Below are positions 29,358-39,193 of a stretch of 64,000 nucleotides of DNA, piece by piece. The translations under genes and the position numbers were made by a program. This stretch comes from Natrialba magadii ATCC 43099 (lineage in GTDB: Archaea > Halobacteriota > Halobacteria > Halobacteriales > Natrialbaceae), in the NCBI RefSeq assembly GCF_000025625.1, contig NC_013922.1:868001-932000 (forward strand), in the 5' to 3' direction. Position 1 is the stretch's first letter; every line of letters starts with the position of its first letter. Below the pieces are notes generated by a model that worked only from the letters and a program-made list of their open reading frames with translations, was not told the DNA's origin and made no database searches.

Positions 29358-29858
29358 ATGTTACGGTCGTTCGACGGAACCGAACCCCAGGTCGCCGACT
29401 CCGCGTACGTCGATGACGCCGCCGTCGTCATCGGCGACGTTCGTATCGACGCCGACGCAAGCATCTGGCCGAACACCACCCTCCGCGGCGATCACGGCAC
29501 GATCGTCGTCGGCGAGCGAGCCAACGTCCAGGACAACGCCGTCCTCCACGAGCACGCGACACTCGAGTCCGAGGCCACCGTCGGTCACAGCGCCATCGTC
29601 CACAACGCCACCGTCGCCGAGGGCGCGCTTGTCGGCATGAACGCGGTCGTTCTCGACGGCGCTCATATCGGCGAGGGGGCTGTCGTCGCGGCCGGCAGCG
29701 TCGTCACCGAGGGAACGGAGGTCCCACCCTCGACGCTGGTCGTCGGCACGCCTGCGGAGCCGAAAACCGAAATCGACGACGCGCGCCTCGCGGGGACGGC
29801 CGACCGATACGTCGAACTCTCGAAGCGCCACGCCGAAACCTCGACCCGTCTCGAGTAA
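29358..29858 (+). CDS. Gamma-class carbonic anhydrase-like protein
   Basis: 166 residues forming a left-handed beta-helix of hexapeptide repeats. The three metal histidines fit H64 (VLHEHATL), H77 (TVGHSAI) and H82 (IVHNAT). R43/D45 (LRGDHGT) and Q58/D59 (NVQDNAV) match the structural and proton-shuttle neighbourhood of the family. It may hydrate CO2, though many members of this short class lack measured activity. Active as a trimer in the family. Confidence 0.88.
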   Translation: MLRSFDGTEPQVADSAYVDDAAVVIGDVRIDADASIWPNTTLRGDHGTIVVGERANVQDNAVLHEHATLESEATVGHSAIVHNATVAEGALVGMNAVVLDGAHIGEGAVVAAGSVVTEGTEVPPSTLVVGTPAEPKTEIDDARLAGTADRYVELSKRHAETSTRLE

Positions 29859-29968
29859 GTGGCTGGCTGGTACTCGAGTGTGCCCGCCGACGAGTGTGCC
29901 CGCCGAGAGTGGCGTTTCGGGGAGCAACGAGGGAAACGCTGATACAGCCACCAGCCGAAGCCACGCGC

Positions 29969-30529
29969 ATGAGCAAGTCATCGTGGACGGACCAGATCGT
30001 CGGGGAGCGGATGACCGTCGATCAGGAGTTCTCCTCGCGGGTCGCGAGTTCCCAGTTTTCGAACCAGCAGTGGAGTCTGATCATGACCGCGACGGAGTTC
30101 GAGATCGAGGATGCCGACGATCCGGAACAGGCGCAACTGATCGCGGATACGTCGAAACTCGAGCAGATCATCCCCGAACTCGAGAACGTCGACGCGGGCA
30201 TGGGTGCGATGGGGGGTGCAGGCGGCGCAGGCGGCGCAGGCGGCGCAGGCGGCAGTTCGGGCTCCGGTGGCTCGGGTGGACTCGTCGATTCCATCAAGGG
30301 CGCACTCGGCATGAGTGGCGGTGGGAACGACCACGAGGAAAAGCGCGAGGCAGCCGAACAGCTCACTCAGGAGTACGCCGACGAGTTACAGACCCATCTC
30401 GAGTCGAGTGGCCGCTGGGAGTCGGTTCGTGAGGCTGCTGCGGCCGAGACTGAGGCCGAAGCTGACACCGAGACCGAGACCGAGTCCGGGGCTCAGACGG
30501 GCGGCGACGAGACTGATGCGACGAACTGA
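29969..30529 (+). CDS. Haloarchaeal conserved protein with glycine-rich linker
   Basis: 186 residues from ATG 29969 (MSKSSWTDQIVGERMTVDQEF). A conserved N-terminal part (1-70) is followed by a GGAGGAGG run (about 80-95), encoded by GGCGCA repeats, then a helical C-terminal part and an acidic Glu/Thr tail. The pattern is that of a conserved haloarchaeal family of unknown role. A duplicated GAGTGTGCCCGCCGA (29876-29905) lies upstream. Confidence 0.72.
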   Translation: MSKSSWTDQIVGERMTVDQEFSSRVASSQFSNQQWSLIMTATEFEIEDADDPEQAQLIADTSKLEQIIPELENVDAGMGAMGGAGGAGGAGGAGGSSGSGGSGGLVDSIKGALGMSGGGNDHEEKREAAEQLTQEYADELQTHLESSGRWESVREAAAAETEAEADTETETESGAQTGGDETDATN

Positions 30530-30625
30530 CGCGACGAACGGACGCGGCGAGCCGACCGGCCGACTGTGGTAACGGGTTGGCCCAGACTGGCACTCCGCCA
30601 GCGATCAGCAGGTGAGTAGTAGCGC

Positions 30626-30769
30626 TCAATCGCCCGCGTGAAACAGCGTCAACTCGCTGGCCTCGTAGATGTTTATCAGTTCCATCACCAACTCGTCGTA
30701 GGACTCGTCCTCGACGCGAATGCCGTCGAGCCGCTCGATCGTTTCCTCGTCTAGCTCTATCTGTGGCAT
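30626..30769 (-). CDS. Very small acidic protein, possible antitoxin-like
   Basis: 47 residues: MPQIELDEETIERLDGIR then VEDESYDELVMELINIYEA. The beta-helix-helix layout resembles the short DNA-binding antitoxin-like proteins common in haloarchaea (IxLDxxTxxRLDxxR). No toxin gene is next to it. Divergent from the gene at 30894. Confidence 0.7.
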   Translation of the reverse strand: MPQIELDEETIERLDGIRVEDESYDELVMELINIYEASELTLFHAGD

Positions 30770-30893
30770 GTGTGTACACACGACATCGAAGGGTAAAAAC
30801 CCGCGGGCGGCTCGCGGCCGGGCAGTCGTGTCACCCCCTCCGACGGCACCGAAACCCACAGCACCTTTAGGCACGCTCCACGACCGTAGTGGT

Positions 30894-31190
30894 ATGGCAG
30901 ACTCCGACGACGTCGAAACCACGACCATCACGATTAGCGCTGACGACGACACCACGGACGAGGTCACAGTTCCCACCGGTCTCCTCGATCTCGTCGCTGA
31001 GGGCGACCAGACCGCAGCCGAAACCGTCGGCGACGTGACACTCCTCTCACTCGCCAGCCGCGCTCATCACATCGTCCACCACGGACACGAGGCCGACGAG
31101 GACCTCGAGGCACAGGAAGCGCGCATCATGGACCTCTTCGAGGAGCGCTTCGGCGTGACGTTCGGCGAGGCGACTGGTCACCAGCACTAG
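30894..31190 (+). CDS. Conserved small haloarchaeal protein
   Basis: 98 residues from ATG 30894 (MADSDDVETTTITISADDD). Acidic N-terminus, helical C-terminus with HHIVHHGHEADEDLE and ERFGVTFGEATGHQH; the clustered histidines could bind metal, but that is inference. No known motif. Confidence 0.68.
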   Translation: MADSDDVETTTITISADDDTTDEVTVPTGLLDLVAEGDQTAAETVGDVTLLSLASRAHHIVHHGHEADEDLEAQEARIMDLFEERFGVTFGEATGHQH

Positions 31191-31204
31191 CACCGGCACA
31201 ACCG

Positions 31205-31227
31205 CTACTACTACTACTACTACTACC
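31205..31227. repeat. CTA trinucleotide repeat
   Basis: About seven CTA units just after the small gene stop, inside a 245-bp gap between convergent genes that otherwise shows nothing. Confidence 0.85.
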
Positions 31228-31435
31228 ACTATCAGGAAGACGAAGACTACCACTCGTACTGAACCAAATCCTGTCTCGGCTCTTCAAACCGTTCTCGAAC
31301 GACCGCGCAGCCGCTGCACTTTGCGTCGGGCACTCGAGTCGACCCGACGAACGCACACCCAGACGGTACTCGAGTGGATACCTCCTGTGTGTCGATTACC
31401 GATTCTGAGTGTGTTGATTGCTGAGTCTGGTAGCG

Positions 31436-34400
31436 TTACGCCGTCACTGCCGCAGCCGGTTCTGAGGTAGTGTCCGTGGTGTCGGCTGTGTTCTCGTCGC
31501 CGTCATTCTCTTCGGTATCGGGACCGTTGTCGGCGGCGGTAGCGTCCTCGCCGCCAGCGTCGTCGCCGCCGTTGGTTCCGAGCGTCTCGTCACCGTCGTC
31601 GGCTGCACCGTCGTCGGCTGCACCGTCATCGGTTTCGACTCCGTTCGGCTCCTGTTCCTGTTCCTGTTCCTGCTCTTGTCCATCCGTCTCAGCGCCATTT
31701 TGCTCTTGATTCTCCGCATCCGCACCGGCCTGGTCGCCGTTTGCCGGCGGCTCAGTAGGCATCTCCTCGTCCGGCGAGCCGTCATCCGGTGATTCCCCGT
31801 CAGGTTCCGGTTCGGCTGGCTGCTCTTCGCCAGCGATTCCATCATCTGCCTCTTCGCCCGGCAACACCGCAAGCCCCTCGATCGTCACCGTCTGCTCCGC
31901 ATCCTCGGTTGCGACCGTGTGGTCCGACTCGCCCTCCGGCAGCGTCGGCGAGAACTGCTCGACCGTCGTGTCGCCCGGTTCGAGCGAGACGCTCCGCTCT
32001 TCGATTACCTCTCCGTCTACGCTGTACGTAACCGTCTGCGTGTCGCCGTCGTCGCCCGTATTCATAATCGTCGCGACAACAGTCGTCGGCTGGCCGGCCA
32101 CGTCAGACGGCGGTGCCGAGAGATCCACCAGCGAGAACTCCGCGGCTGCCGGCTCGGTCACCGTCACAACCGCCTCGTCGGTCTCGTTCTCGCTCGCGAC
32201 CGTTGCCGTGTACTCACCAGGTGCGAGCTCGTCGGTCGGCGTACTGAACGCAACCGTCTCGCTCGCATCGGACTCGAGTGCCACCGGCTCCGAATCGACC
32301 AGCGTCTCGTCGAGGGCGAACTCGAGTTCCTGCTCGCCGGCCTCGTCGCCGACGTTCTCGACGAGTGCCTCGACCTCGAGATCGTCGCCCTGTTCGACGG
32401 GCGAGTTGGTGTCAGTGATTTCGACCTCGAACTCGGCGGGGTCGGCTGGCTCCTCGATCGTGACCGGCGTCTCGTCGGTGTCGTTCTCGCTTTCGACCGT
32501 CGCGGTGTACTCGCCGGGCTCGAACTCAGTGGTGTCCGCTTCGAGCGTGACCGTTTCGTTCGGGTTCGTCCCGAGTTCGAGCGTCTCCGCGTCGACCGCG
32601 GTGTCGTCGAGTGTGAGTTCAATCTCTTGCTCGCCGGGTTCGTCGCCGACGTTCTCGACGAGCGCCTCGACCTCGAGGTCGTCGCCCTGTGTGACCGGCG
32701 AGTTGGTGTCAGTGATTTCGACCTCGAACTCGGCGGGGTCGTCCGGCTCGGGGATGTCGACGACTTCGCCGGCGGGATCCGTCTCGGCGAGCAGCGGCTC
32801 CTCGTAGCCGAACGACTGGAGGCCGAACTCCCAGACGAGCCGCTCGTCTTCGTCTGCGGGCGTCCACTCGACGGTGAACGTCTCGTTGCCGGGCTCGAGT
32901 GCACCGACCGGTTCGTCTTCGGTCGTTCCCTCGACGAACTCGCTCACGCCGGGCAGTGCCTCTTCGTTCGGGTTCTCGGAGCTAAAGGTGACATCGATCG
33001 TGTCCTCACCCCACGCCCACTCGCCGTCGTCGCCGGTCGGCTCACCCGGCTCCGTCTCTGCGACGGAGATCGACGGCTCCTCGGGCCGTGCGTCCTCGTT
33101 GCACTCCTGTCCCTGCGGATTCGGATGGTCGATACTGGCGAACGGAATCGCTTCGTCCGAGCTAATGCCGGAGATGTAGGTCCCGAACGTGCCGTAGTCG
33201 GGCACACCGACCGTGATGGTGCCCTCACCATCTTCAGCTCCCTCGAAGTCGTCTTCCGCACCGATCTCGAAGACAATCGTCCCCGTGAACGGTGCCTCGA
33301 CCTGGTCACCGACGGTCACGAAGTCTTCGATAATCGTATTGCCAAACCCACTGGCCGCGTAGAAGCCCGTGCTCGCGGCGACCGTCTCACCTTCCTCGAA
33401 CGAGCCCGTCACCTCCGCGCGCGTACAGTTGACGAATTCGACCTGGAACTCCTCGTCGACGGTGTACTCGAGTGACGCCGTCTCGAGCGTCTGGTTTTCC
33501 TCGGTGGCGACGAGTGAGACCTCGAGGAGTGCGTTCTCCTCGAGTGGCGTTTCGAGGTCGATCGATTCGTTTTCGATGGCCTCGCCGGCGGGGAAGGGTT
33601 CGGTTTCGGTGAGCGGCTCGCCGTCACCGTCGCCGTCGGTCACGGTGAGCGCGTACTCGACAGAGGCGTTGGCTTCGTCGATGGTGACGCTGGTGCCGTC
33701 GCCGGTCTGGTCGCTCACGCTGAGCGTCGACTCGGGGTCGAACGGGTCATCGAGCGTGTACTCGATGGTGTCACTCGCGAGCACCTCGTCGTCCGCGCCA
33801 GCGCGGACGGCAACTGAGACCGGTCCGTCCGATTCGATCGGCGGCTCGAGGTCGAGTTCGAGTTCGGAGACGGTCTCGTTGGCTTCGATAGTCTCGCTGT
33901 CGACCCGCTGGTCGTCGTAGACGGCGCTCACGACGTAGTCGACGGTTGCGTTGGCTTCGTCGACCGTGAGCGTCTCGCCGTCGCCGGTCTGGTCGCTCAC
34001 CGAAAGCTCGGCCTCGGCCTCGGGCTCGTCAGGCTCCTCGGGGTCGACCATGATGAAGGCCATATCGAGCACCGGTGCGCCGCCCTCCGTGACGTACGGC
34101 TCGTCGTCGCCGCCGTCGCGTTCGACGTACCGGAACGTCTCGTCGTCGGTCGTGTCGTGGTGGACCGCCGCGACGAGCGAGCGGTCGTCTTCGAGGGGCT
34201 CCTCGAGTTCGATTTCCACGTCTCCGTGTTCGCCGGGTTCGAGGTAGCCGGAGACGCCAATCACGTCCTCGGGATCGAGCGCCGCGGTCGTGTCGTCGTA
34301 GACCGCGACGAAGCCGCCTTCGGAGAGGTCGACGCTAGCGATATTGACCGTCTCGCCGGTCGTGTTCTGATCGGGGAACGAGAGCGAGGCGGTGCCCTCG

Positions 34401-36196
34401 AGTTCGTCGATCAGTTCGATGCGCTGGACGAGTTCGATTTCGACGTACTGGACGAGCTGTGCGCCGTCGTCGATGCCCTGGTCGACGGCGTACCCCGTCG
34501 CGTCGGCCGCGGTCTCTGCGGTCAGCAACTGGAGTTGCGTGACGCTGATCCGCTGTTCCTGGATCGCCCGCGCCGTCTCCTGGCTCGCGGTCGACGCCGC
34601 GACCTGAAGCTGTGTGACGGTCGCCTCCTGGTGTTGCGTGAGCGCGCCCTCTGCGCTTCCCATCGCGAGGTGCTGGACCTGCGTGATGTCGACGACCTGC
34701 TTCTGGATCACCGCGCCCTCGCCAGCGCCGAACGCGACGGACTGAATCTGCTCGATTTCGACGACCTGGTACTGGATCGCCGACGCGACTGCCCCCTTCG
34801 AGGCACCCGTCGCGGCCGACTGGATCTGCGTGACCGACACGTCCTGGCGCTGGACGAGCACACCCTGTGCGCCGCCATCAGCCGCCGCCTGGATCTGTTC
34901 GACAGTCGCCTCTTGGGACTGCGTGATCGCCCCCGTCGCCGCCCCCTTCGCAGCCTCCTCGATCTTCGGCGTCGTGATCTGCTGGACCTGCTCGACGTGG
35001 ACCGACTGGACCTGCTTGAGCGCACCCGCGCTCGCGCCCCACGCCGCGGACTGGGTCTGCTCGACCGTCACCGTCTGCTTCTGGACCAGCGCACCCTTGG
35101 CCGCTCCCTTCGCGGCAGTCTGGATCTCCTTGATCGTCACCGCCTGGCGCTGCTCCATCTCGATGTCGATCTGCTGTTCCTGCTCGAGTGCAATCTCCGA
35201 GCTGCCCTCGAGTGCACCCGAGGCGGCACCGATGGCTGCGTGCTGGACGTGCTCGATCGTAACCGTCTGGCGCTGTTCGGCCGTCAGTTTCTGGTACTGC
35301 GTCAGGACGCCGTAGGCCGCGCCCTGTGCTGCCTCCTGAATCTTCGGCTGCTCCTCGACCTCGTACTCCGCGGCCTCACTCGCAGCACCTGCCGCCGCGC
35401 CGAAGGTAGCAACCTGTAACTGCTCGACGGTAACGCGCTGTTCCTGCGCAATCGCGCCATGGGTCGCACCCCAGGTCGCACTCTGGAGTTGGCTCGCGGT
35501 CGCCGTCTGGTGCTGGGCGAGCGCGCCGTCCGTCGCGCCGCCGACGGCGTGTTGAATCTGGGTTACGTTCACGCGCTGCTCCTGAATGAGCGTCCCGTGA
35601 ACTGCCCCAGCCGTCGCCTCCTGCACCTGCTCGACCTCTGCTTCCTGGTGCTGTTCGGCCGACTCGCTGGCCGCCTCGACTGCGGCCGCGCGCTGTTCCT
35701 GGCTCACCTCGACGCCCTGGGCCTGTACGAGTTCGATTCCCTGGTCGACGCCAGTTTCGACTGCGTCCTCGTGTTCCTGGAGCGTCTGTGCCTGTGCCTG
35801 TGCCTGTGGCTGCGCTGGCGACTCAGCGTCTGCAGCTGCATCGCCCACCGCCGCTCCGTCGGCCACCGCACCACCGTCCGCCACCGCTCCACCGTCCGCC
35901 CCATCAACCTGGGCTTGAGCAGGGCCAGGGTACTCGAGTGGCGCAAGCGGCGCAGTGTGCTCACCCATCCCGGCAGGGCTGGCGGTTGCCGTCTCGTCGG
36001 CGGCTGCGACCGGCGGTGACGCCTGTGTCTGCTCGCCGGGCTGGTCTCCCTGTGCCGAGTCGTCACCGAGTCCCGACAGGCCGCCGTCGAGCAGCGGCAG
36101 TGCGATCAGGCTCGTGACGAGCAAGCCGGCGACGAGCGCGACGACGAGTGCGCCGCGTGTGCGTGGTCCCATGCGACGTGGACGGCGACGAGTCAT
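31436..36196 (-). CDS. Giant glutamine-repeat surface protein with CARDB-like domains
   Basis: 1586 residues. A basic N-terminus (RRRPRRMGPRTRG) and one hydrophobic segment (about 15-37) anchor it with the body outside. After Ala/Gly/Gln linkers comes a long array (about 160-590) of degenerate units, roughly 30-40 residues each, with the pattern VTVxQxQxAAxGAAxGALxQ, predicted as amphipathic helix or coiled coil. Several beta domains follow (about 610-1140, including two DQTGDG-type ones), then three CARDB-like domains (about 1150-1430; two nearly identical) and an acidic Gln/Glu/Asp tail. No PGF-type C-terminus is present. It is probably an adhesin or cell-surface scaffold; function inferred from architecture only. 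Confidence 0.8.
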   Translation of the reverse strand: MTRRRPRRMGPRTRGALVVALVAGLLVTSLIALPLLDGGLSGLGDDSAQGDQPGEQTQASPPVAAADETATASPAGMGEHTAPLAPLEYPGPAQAQVDGADGGAVADGGAVADGAAVGDAAADAESPAQPQAQAQAQTLQEHEDAVETGVDQGIELVQAQGVEVSQEQRAAAVEAASESAEQHQEAEVEQVQEATAGAVHGTLIQEQRVNVTQIQHAVGGATDGALAQHQTATASQLQSATWGATHGAIAQEQRVTVEQLQVATFGAAAGAASEAAEYEVEEQPKIQEAAQGAAYGVLTQYQKLTAEQRQTVTIEHVQHAAIGAASGALEGSSEIALEQEQQIDIEMEQRQAVTIKEIQTAAKGAAKGALVQKQTVTVEQTQSAAWGASAGALKQVQSVHVEQVQQITTPKIEEAAKGAATGAITQSQEATVEQIQAAADGGAQGVLVQRQDVSVTQIQSAATGASKGAVASAIQYQVVEIEQIQSVAFGAGEGAVIQKQVVDITQVQHLAMGSAEGALTQHQEATVTQLQVAASTASQETARAIQEQRISVTQLQLLTAETAADATGYAVDQGIDDGAQLVQYVEIELVQRIELIDELEGTASLSFPDQNTTGETVNIASVDLSEGGFVAVYDDTTAALDPEDVIGVSGYLEPGEHGDVEIELEEPLEDDRSLVAAVHHDTTDDETFRYVERDGGDDEPYVTEGGAPVLDMAFIMVDPEEPDEPEAEAELSVSDQTGDGETLTVDEANATVDYVVSAVYDDQRVDSETIEANETVSELELDLEPPIESDGPVSVAVRAGADDEVLASDTIEYTLDDPFDPESTLSVSDQTGDGTSVTIDEANASVEYALTVTDGDGDGEPLTETEPFPAGEAIENESIDLETPLEENALLEVSLVATEENQTLETASLEYTVDEEFQVEFVNCTRAEVTGSFEEGETVAASTGFYAASGFGNTIIEDFVTVGDQVEAPFTGTIVFEIGAEDDFEGAEDGEGTITVGVPDYGTFGTYISGISSDEAIPFASIDHPNPQGQECNEDARPEEPSISVAETEPGEPTGDDGEWAWGEDTIDVTFSSENPNEEALPGVSEFVEGTTEDEPVGALEPGNETFTVEWTPADEDERLVWEFGLQSFGYEEPLLAETDPAGEVVDIPEPDDPAEFEVEITDTNSPVTQGDDLEVEALVENVGDEPGEQEIELTLDDTAVDAETLELGTNPNETVTLEADTTEFEPGEYTATVESENDTDETPVTIEEPADPAEFEVEITDTNSPVEQGDDLEVEALVENVGDEAGEQELEFALDETLVDSEPVALESDASETVAFSTPTDELAPGEYTATVASENETDEAVVTVTEPAAAEFSLVDLSAPPSDVAGQPTTVVATIMNTGDDGDTQTVTYSVDGEVIEERSVSLEPGDTTVEQFSPTLPEGESDHTVATEDAEQTVTIEGLAVLPGEEADDGIAGEEQPAEPEPDGESPDDGSPDEEMPTEPPANGDQAGADAENQEQNGAETDGQEQEQEQEQEPNGVETDDGAADDGAADDGDETLGTNGGDDAGGEDATAADNGPDTEENDGDENTADTTDTTSEPAAAVTA

Positions 36197-36250
36197 CGCC
36201 GATCACCGTCGCGGTGTTGCTGGCTGTAGGCACGGTCGGTGCTAGTGGTA

Positions 36251-36420
36251 CTGGTGTCGGTGGCGCTGGTGTCGGTGGCGCTGGTGTCGGTGGCGCTGGT
36301 GTCGGTAGCGCTGGTGTCGGTAGCGCTGGTGTCGGTAGCGCTGGTGTCGGTAGCGCTGGTGTCGGTAGCGCTGGTGTCGGTAGCGCTGGTGTCGGTGGCG
36401 CTGGTGTCGGTAGCGCTGGT
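36251..36420. repeat. 15-bp tandem repeat, about 11 units
   Basis: Units of CTGGTGTCGGTGGCG or ...TAGCG run from 36251 for 11 full copies plus 5 bp. All frames are open through it, giving peptides such as (GAGVG)n or (DTSAT)n, so long ORFs here are repeat artefacts. It lies upstream of the giant surface-protein gene, where copy number might affect expression. The rest of 36197-36913 shows no gene. Confidence 0.9.
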
Positions 36421-36913
36421 ATCAATGACACTGAAACCAGTGCTCCTGACAACCCAACCGCAACCGTCGGGCGCGCCACCAGCCACCGGTATCTGTTCCC
36501 CTCCTATACGCGTCAACGGTTGCCATACGGACCGATTCCGGATCCAATACCTGCTCCTCACCCCATCCGCGATACTCACTCCCATTCGTTTTCCTCACCC
36601 GTCCGAATCGGCGCATAAGCACGCCGCCCGTTTCGCTGCTCGTGCTGACACAATCACCCGTTACGACGGGCACAGCACGGAGTCAATCGACTGATAATGG
36701 CCTGCCGACTGGACTGTCGGGTCGGCCGTCGCAGCCGGGTTCGAACAGTCACCAGCGTCGACAGGAAGCGATTCGTTTCGCCTCCCGGTCGGTCGGTGAT
36801 GACCGATTTCGGCAATGCTCCGTCCGTTCTGCCGGTGGCTCGACCACGCTATCGTCCGGCCACAGATCTCGGAAACCGAAGTTTTGATCACGGTTTACGA
36901 GAGAGCGGGTGGC

Positions 36914-37522
36914 ATGGAAACAGACCAGCGGCAGGTCGAGCTCGTCGACGCCACCGTCGCGAGCCAGTTCGCTCGCGCGGCGCTGCTCACCGTCTTGCTC
37001 GGCGCGGCCGCACAGATCGCCATCCCAATCCCGGGCCCATCACCACCGATCACCCTTCAGGTGCTATTCGTCTTCCTTGCTGGCCTCATCCTCGGCCCGG
37101 TCTGGGGATCGTTCTCCATGATCCTCTACCTCACCGCCGGCGCAATCGGCGTCCCGATCTTCGCCAACTTCGGGAGCGGAATCGGCATCCTGTTCGGCCA
37201 GAGCGGCGGCTTCCTCTGGTCGTACCCCCTCGCCGCAGCCCTGATCGGTCTCTTCGTTCACCGCGGCTACCGCAGCCACGGGCTTCGTGACCCCGCCGCC
37301 GTCTCGCTCCCGCTCGTCGTCGCCGCCCTCGTCACCGGCACCATACTCATCTACGGGATGGGTGCCGCCTACATAGCGATGCTACTCGAGTTGACCGCGT
37401 GGCAGGCGATTACGGCTGCCGTCATTCCGTACATCCCGGGTGAAATCCTGAAGATAGCTGCGGCGATCGCAATCGTCAGGAGTGGCCGATTACCGACCCC
37501 AGGATACCAGTCGGGTCGGTGA
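36914..37522 (+). CDS. bioY: Biotin ECF transporter substrate-binding subunit BioY
   Basis: 202 residues with about six membrane helices from ATG 36914. The BioY pattern is clear: IPIPGPSPPITLQVLFVFLAG (about 37-57), LTAGAIGVPIFANFGSG and GFLWSYPLAAALIG. It binds biotin at the membrane and works with the ATPase and T subunits encoded next. Its stop overlaps the GTG of the next gene, so the three form an operon. Confidence 0.93.
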   Translation: METDQRQVELVDATVASQFARAALLTVLLGAAAQIAIPIPGPSPPITLQVLFVFLAGLILGPVWGSFSMILYLTAGAIGVPIFANFGSGIGILFGQSGGFLWSYPLAAALIGLFVHRGYRSHGLRDPAAVSLPLVVAALVTGTILIYGMGAAYIAMLLELTAWQAITAAVIPYIPGEILKIAAAIAIVRSGRLPTPGYQSGR

Positions 37523-38256
37523 CCGAGTCGATGATCGAATTCGACGACGTCACCTACGGGTTCGACGACGTGCCGGTACTCGAAGACCTCTCACTGACGA
37601 TCGACGACGGCGAGTTCGTCGTTCTCGCGGGGGCCAACGGGAGCGGCAAGACCACGCTGTTGCGCCACTGCAACGGACTGCTCTCTCCCGACAGCGGGAC
37701 CGTTCGGGTCGACGACACACCGGTTTCGGAAAACCTGATCGCCGCCCGCTCGCGGGTCGGCATGGTTTTCCAGCACCCGCGGGATCAGTTCGTGGCCGCC
37801 ACGGTCGGTGCCGACGTCGCCTTCGGCCCCGAAAACCTCGGACTCGACCGCGACGAGATCGACCAGCGCGTGACGGATGCGCTGGCAGCCGTGAACCTCG
37901 AGGGCCGAACAGACGAGCGCATCGACACACTTTCCGGCGGAGAGCAGGCTCGCGTCGCCATCGCGGGCGCGCTCGCGATGAACCCTATACACCTCGTCCT
38001 CGACGAACCGTTTACCGGTCTCGACGCCCCCGCCCGCCGCTCAGTACTCGACCGACTCGCGTCGCTCTCCGACTCGGGGACGGGCATCTGCCTCGCAACG
38101 CACGACCTGCGCGACGTCTGTGAACTTGCAGACCGGTTGATCGCGATGCAGGACGGACGGGTCGTCGTGGACGACGCGCCCGAGGGTGCACTCGAGTCAT
38201 TCTCGGAACTCCCGATTGCGGTTCCGGATTCGGTCCGCCGGCAGCCCGCGGACTGA
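37519..38256 (+). CDS. bioM: Biotin ECF transporter ATPase BioM
   Basis: 245 residues from GTG 37519 (overlapping the bioY stop as GTGA); ATG 37531 is the other possible start. ABC motifs in order: Walker A GANGSGKTT (about 39-47), Q-loop VFQHPRDQF, signature LSGGEQARV, Walker B LVLDEPFTG and H-loop ATHDLRD. It energises biotin uptake through the T subunit. Confidence 0.92.
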   Translation: MTESMIEFDDVTYGFDDVPVLEDLSLTIDDGEFVVLAGANGSGKTTLLRHCNGLLSPDSGTVRVDDTPVSENLIAARSRVGMVFQHPRDQFVAATVGADVAFGPENLGLDRDEIDQRVTDALAAVNLEGRTDERIDTLSGGEQARVAIAGALAMNPIHLVLDEPFTGLDAPARRSVLDRLASLSDSGTGICLATHDLRDVCELADRLIAMQDGRVVVDDAPEGALESFSELPIAVPDSVRRQPAD

Positions 38257-38304
38257 CGCTGGCAGCCGGTCCACGCTACGAGCCGAGCACACCCTTACCG
38301 CTAC

Positions 38305-39009
38305 ATGCTTACCTACGAACCAGACGACACGCTCGCCCACCGACTCGATCCGCGCTCGAAGCTCGCGATTCAGATCGGGTTCGCAGCGACGGCACTCTCC
38401 CATACCGCTCCGCGCGCACTCGCCGTGCTCACGCTGGTCACGCTCGCGATCCTGGCAACTGCTCGTGTGCGACTCTTGCAGACGCTCTACGCGTATCGCT
38501 TCGCGTTCGTGTTCCTCGGCGGTGCACCCCTGCTCGCGTCCATCACACTCGGGCCGCCGTGGGTCGACCCCTCCGCTGGTGTGGACTCGCTGCTCGCGAG
38601 CTATCGCGTGCTCCTCATCTTACTCGTCAGTGCTGCCTACGTTCGTTCGACGCGGGTCCGGGACTCACGAGCGGCGATTCAGCGGACGATTCCCGGCAAG
38701 CCGGGGCAGTTGCTCGGCATCGGCGTCGCGCTGGTCTTCCGGTTCCTGCCGGTCCTTCGTGCAGACGTGAAGACGATCAGGGATGCGATGGCGGCCCGAC
38801 TGGGAACCGAGCGGGCAGCCCACGAGCGCGCTGGGACGATCGCACTGCTCGGACTCGAGCGCGCGTTCGACCGGGCGGATCGGCTGTCGCTCGCGCTCCA
38901 AGCGCGGTGTTTCGCGTGGAATCCGACGCTGCCGCGGCTGTCGTTTTCGCGACTCGACGCGCCCGCGCTTGGGATTGCACTCGTTCTGGCACTCTCCGCG
39001 TTGCTCTGA
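38305..39009 (+). CDS. bioN: Biotin ECF transporter transmembrane subunit BioN
   Basis: 234 residues, about five membrane helices. The coupling helices carry the Ala-Arg motifs of T proteins as MAARLGTER and LQARCFAW. N-terminal YEPDDTLAHRLDPRSKL is the usual EcfT/BioN opening. It is last in the bioY-bioM-bioN operon, followed by a T7 run. Confidence 0.9.
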   Translation: MLTYEPDDTLAHRLDPRSKLAIQIGFAATALSHTAPRALAVLTLVTLAILATARVRLLQTLYAYRFAFVFLGGAPLLASITLGPPWVDPSAGVDSLLASYRVLLILLVSAAYVRSTRVRDSRAAIQRTIPGKPGQLLGIGVALVFRFLPVLRADVKTIRDAMAARLGTERAAHERAGTIALLGLERAFDRADRLSLALQARCFAWNPTLPRLSFSRLDAPALGIALVLALSALL

Positions 39010-39043
39010 TTCCGTTGGCCACTAGCAGTTGTTGCAAATACAC

Positions 39044-39050
39044 TTTTTTT
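39044..39050 (+). terminator. Poly-T terminator after the biotin operon
   Basis: Seven T residues 35 bp beyond the bioN stop; archaeal RNA polymerase stops at such runs without needing a hairpin. Confidence 0.55.
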
Positions 39051-39193
39051 CATTCACCAGTTAGAGTGAATTTTCCACGAGCGATTTCGAATACCTCTCG
39101 GGGTCAGGAGGATAGATGCGCTGGAATCGGTCCTCGAAGCTGAAGACTGAGCCGAGCAACAGTTCTATCAGTACCACCCGCGTACCACGATGT

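Noticed and set aside
34157-35419. 420-codon plus-strand frame opposite the giant surface protein
   Set aside because: Shadow of the repeat region: Leu/Arg/Asp-rich, no start signal, no domain.
36193-36694. Open frames giving (LVSVA)n, (GAGVG)n or (DTSAT)n peptides
   Set aside because: They come from the 15-bp repeat, which is open in all frames; no start or promoter supports one of them.
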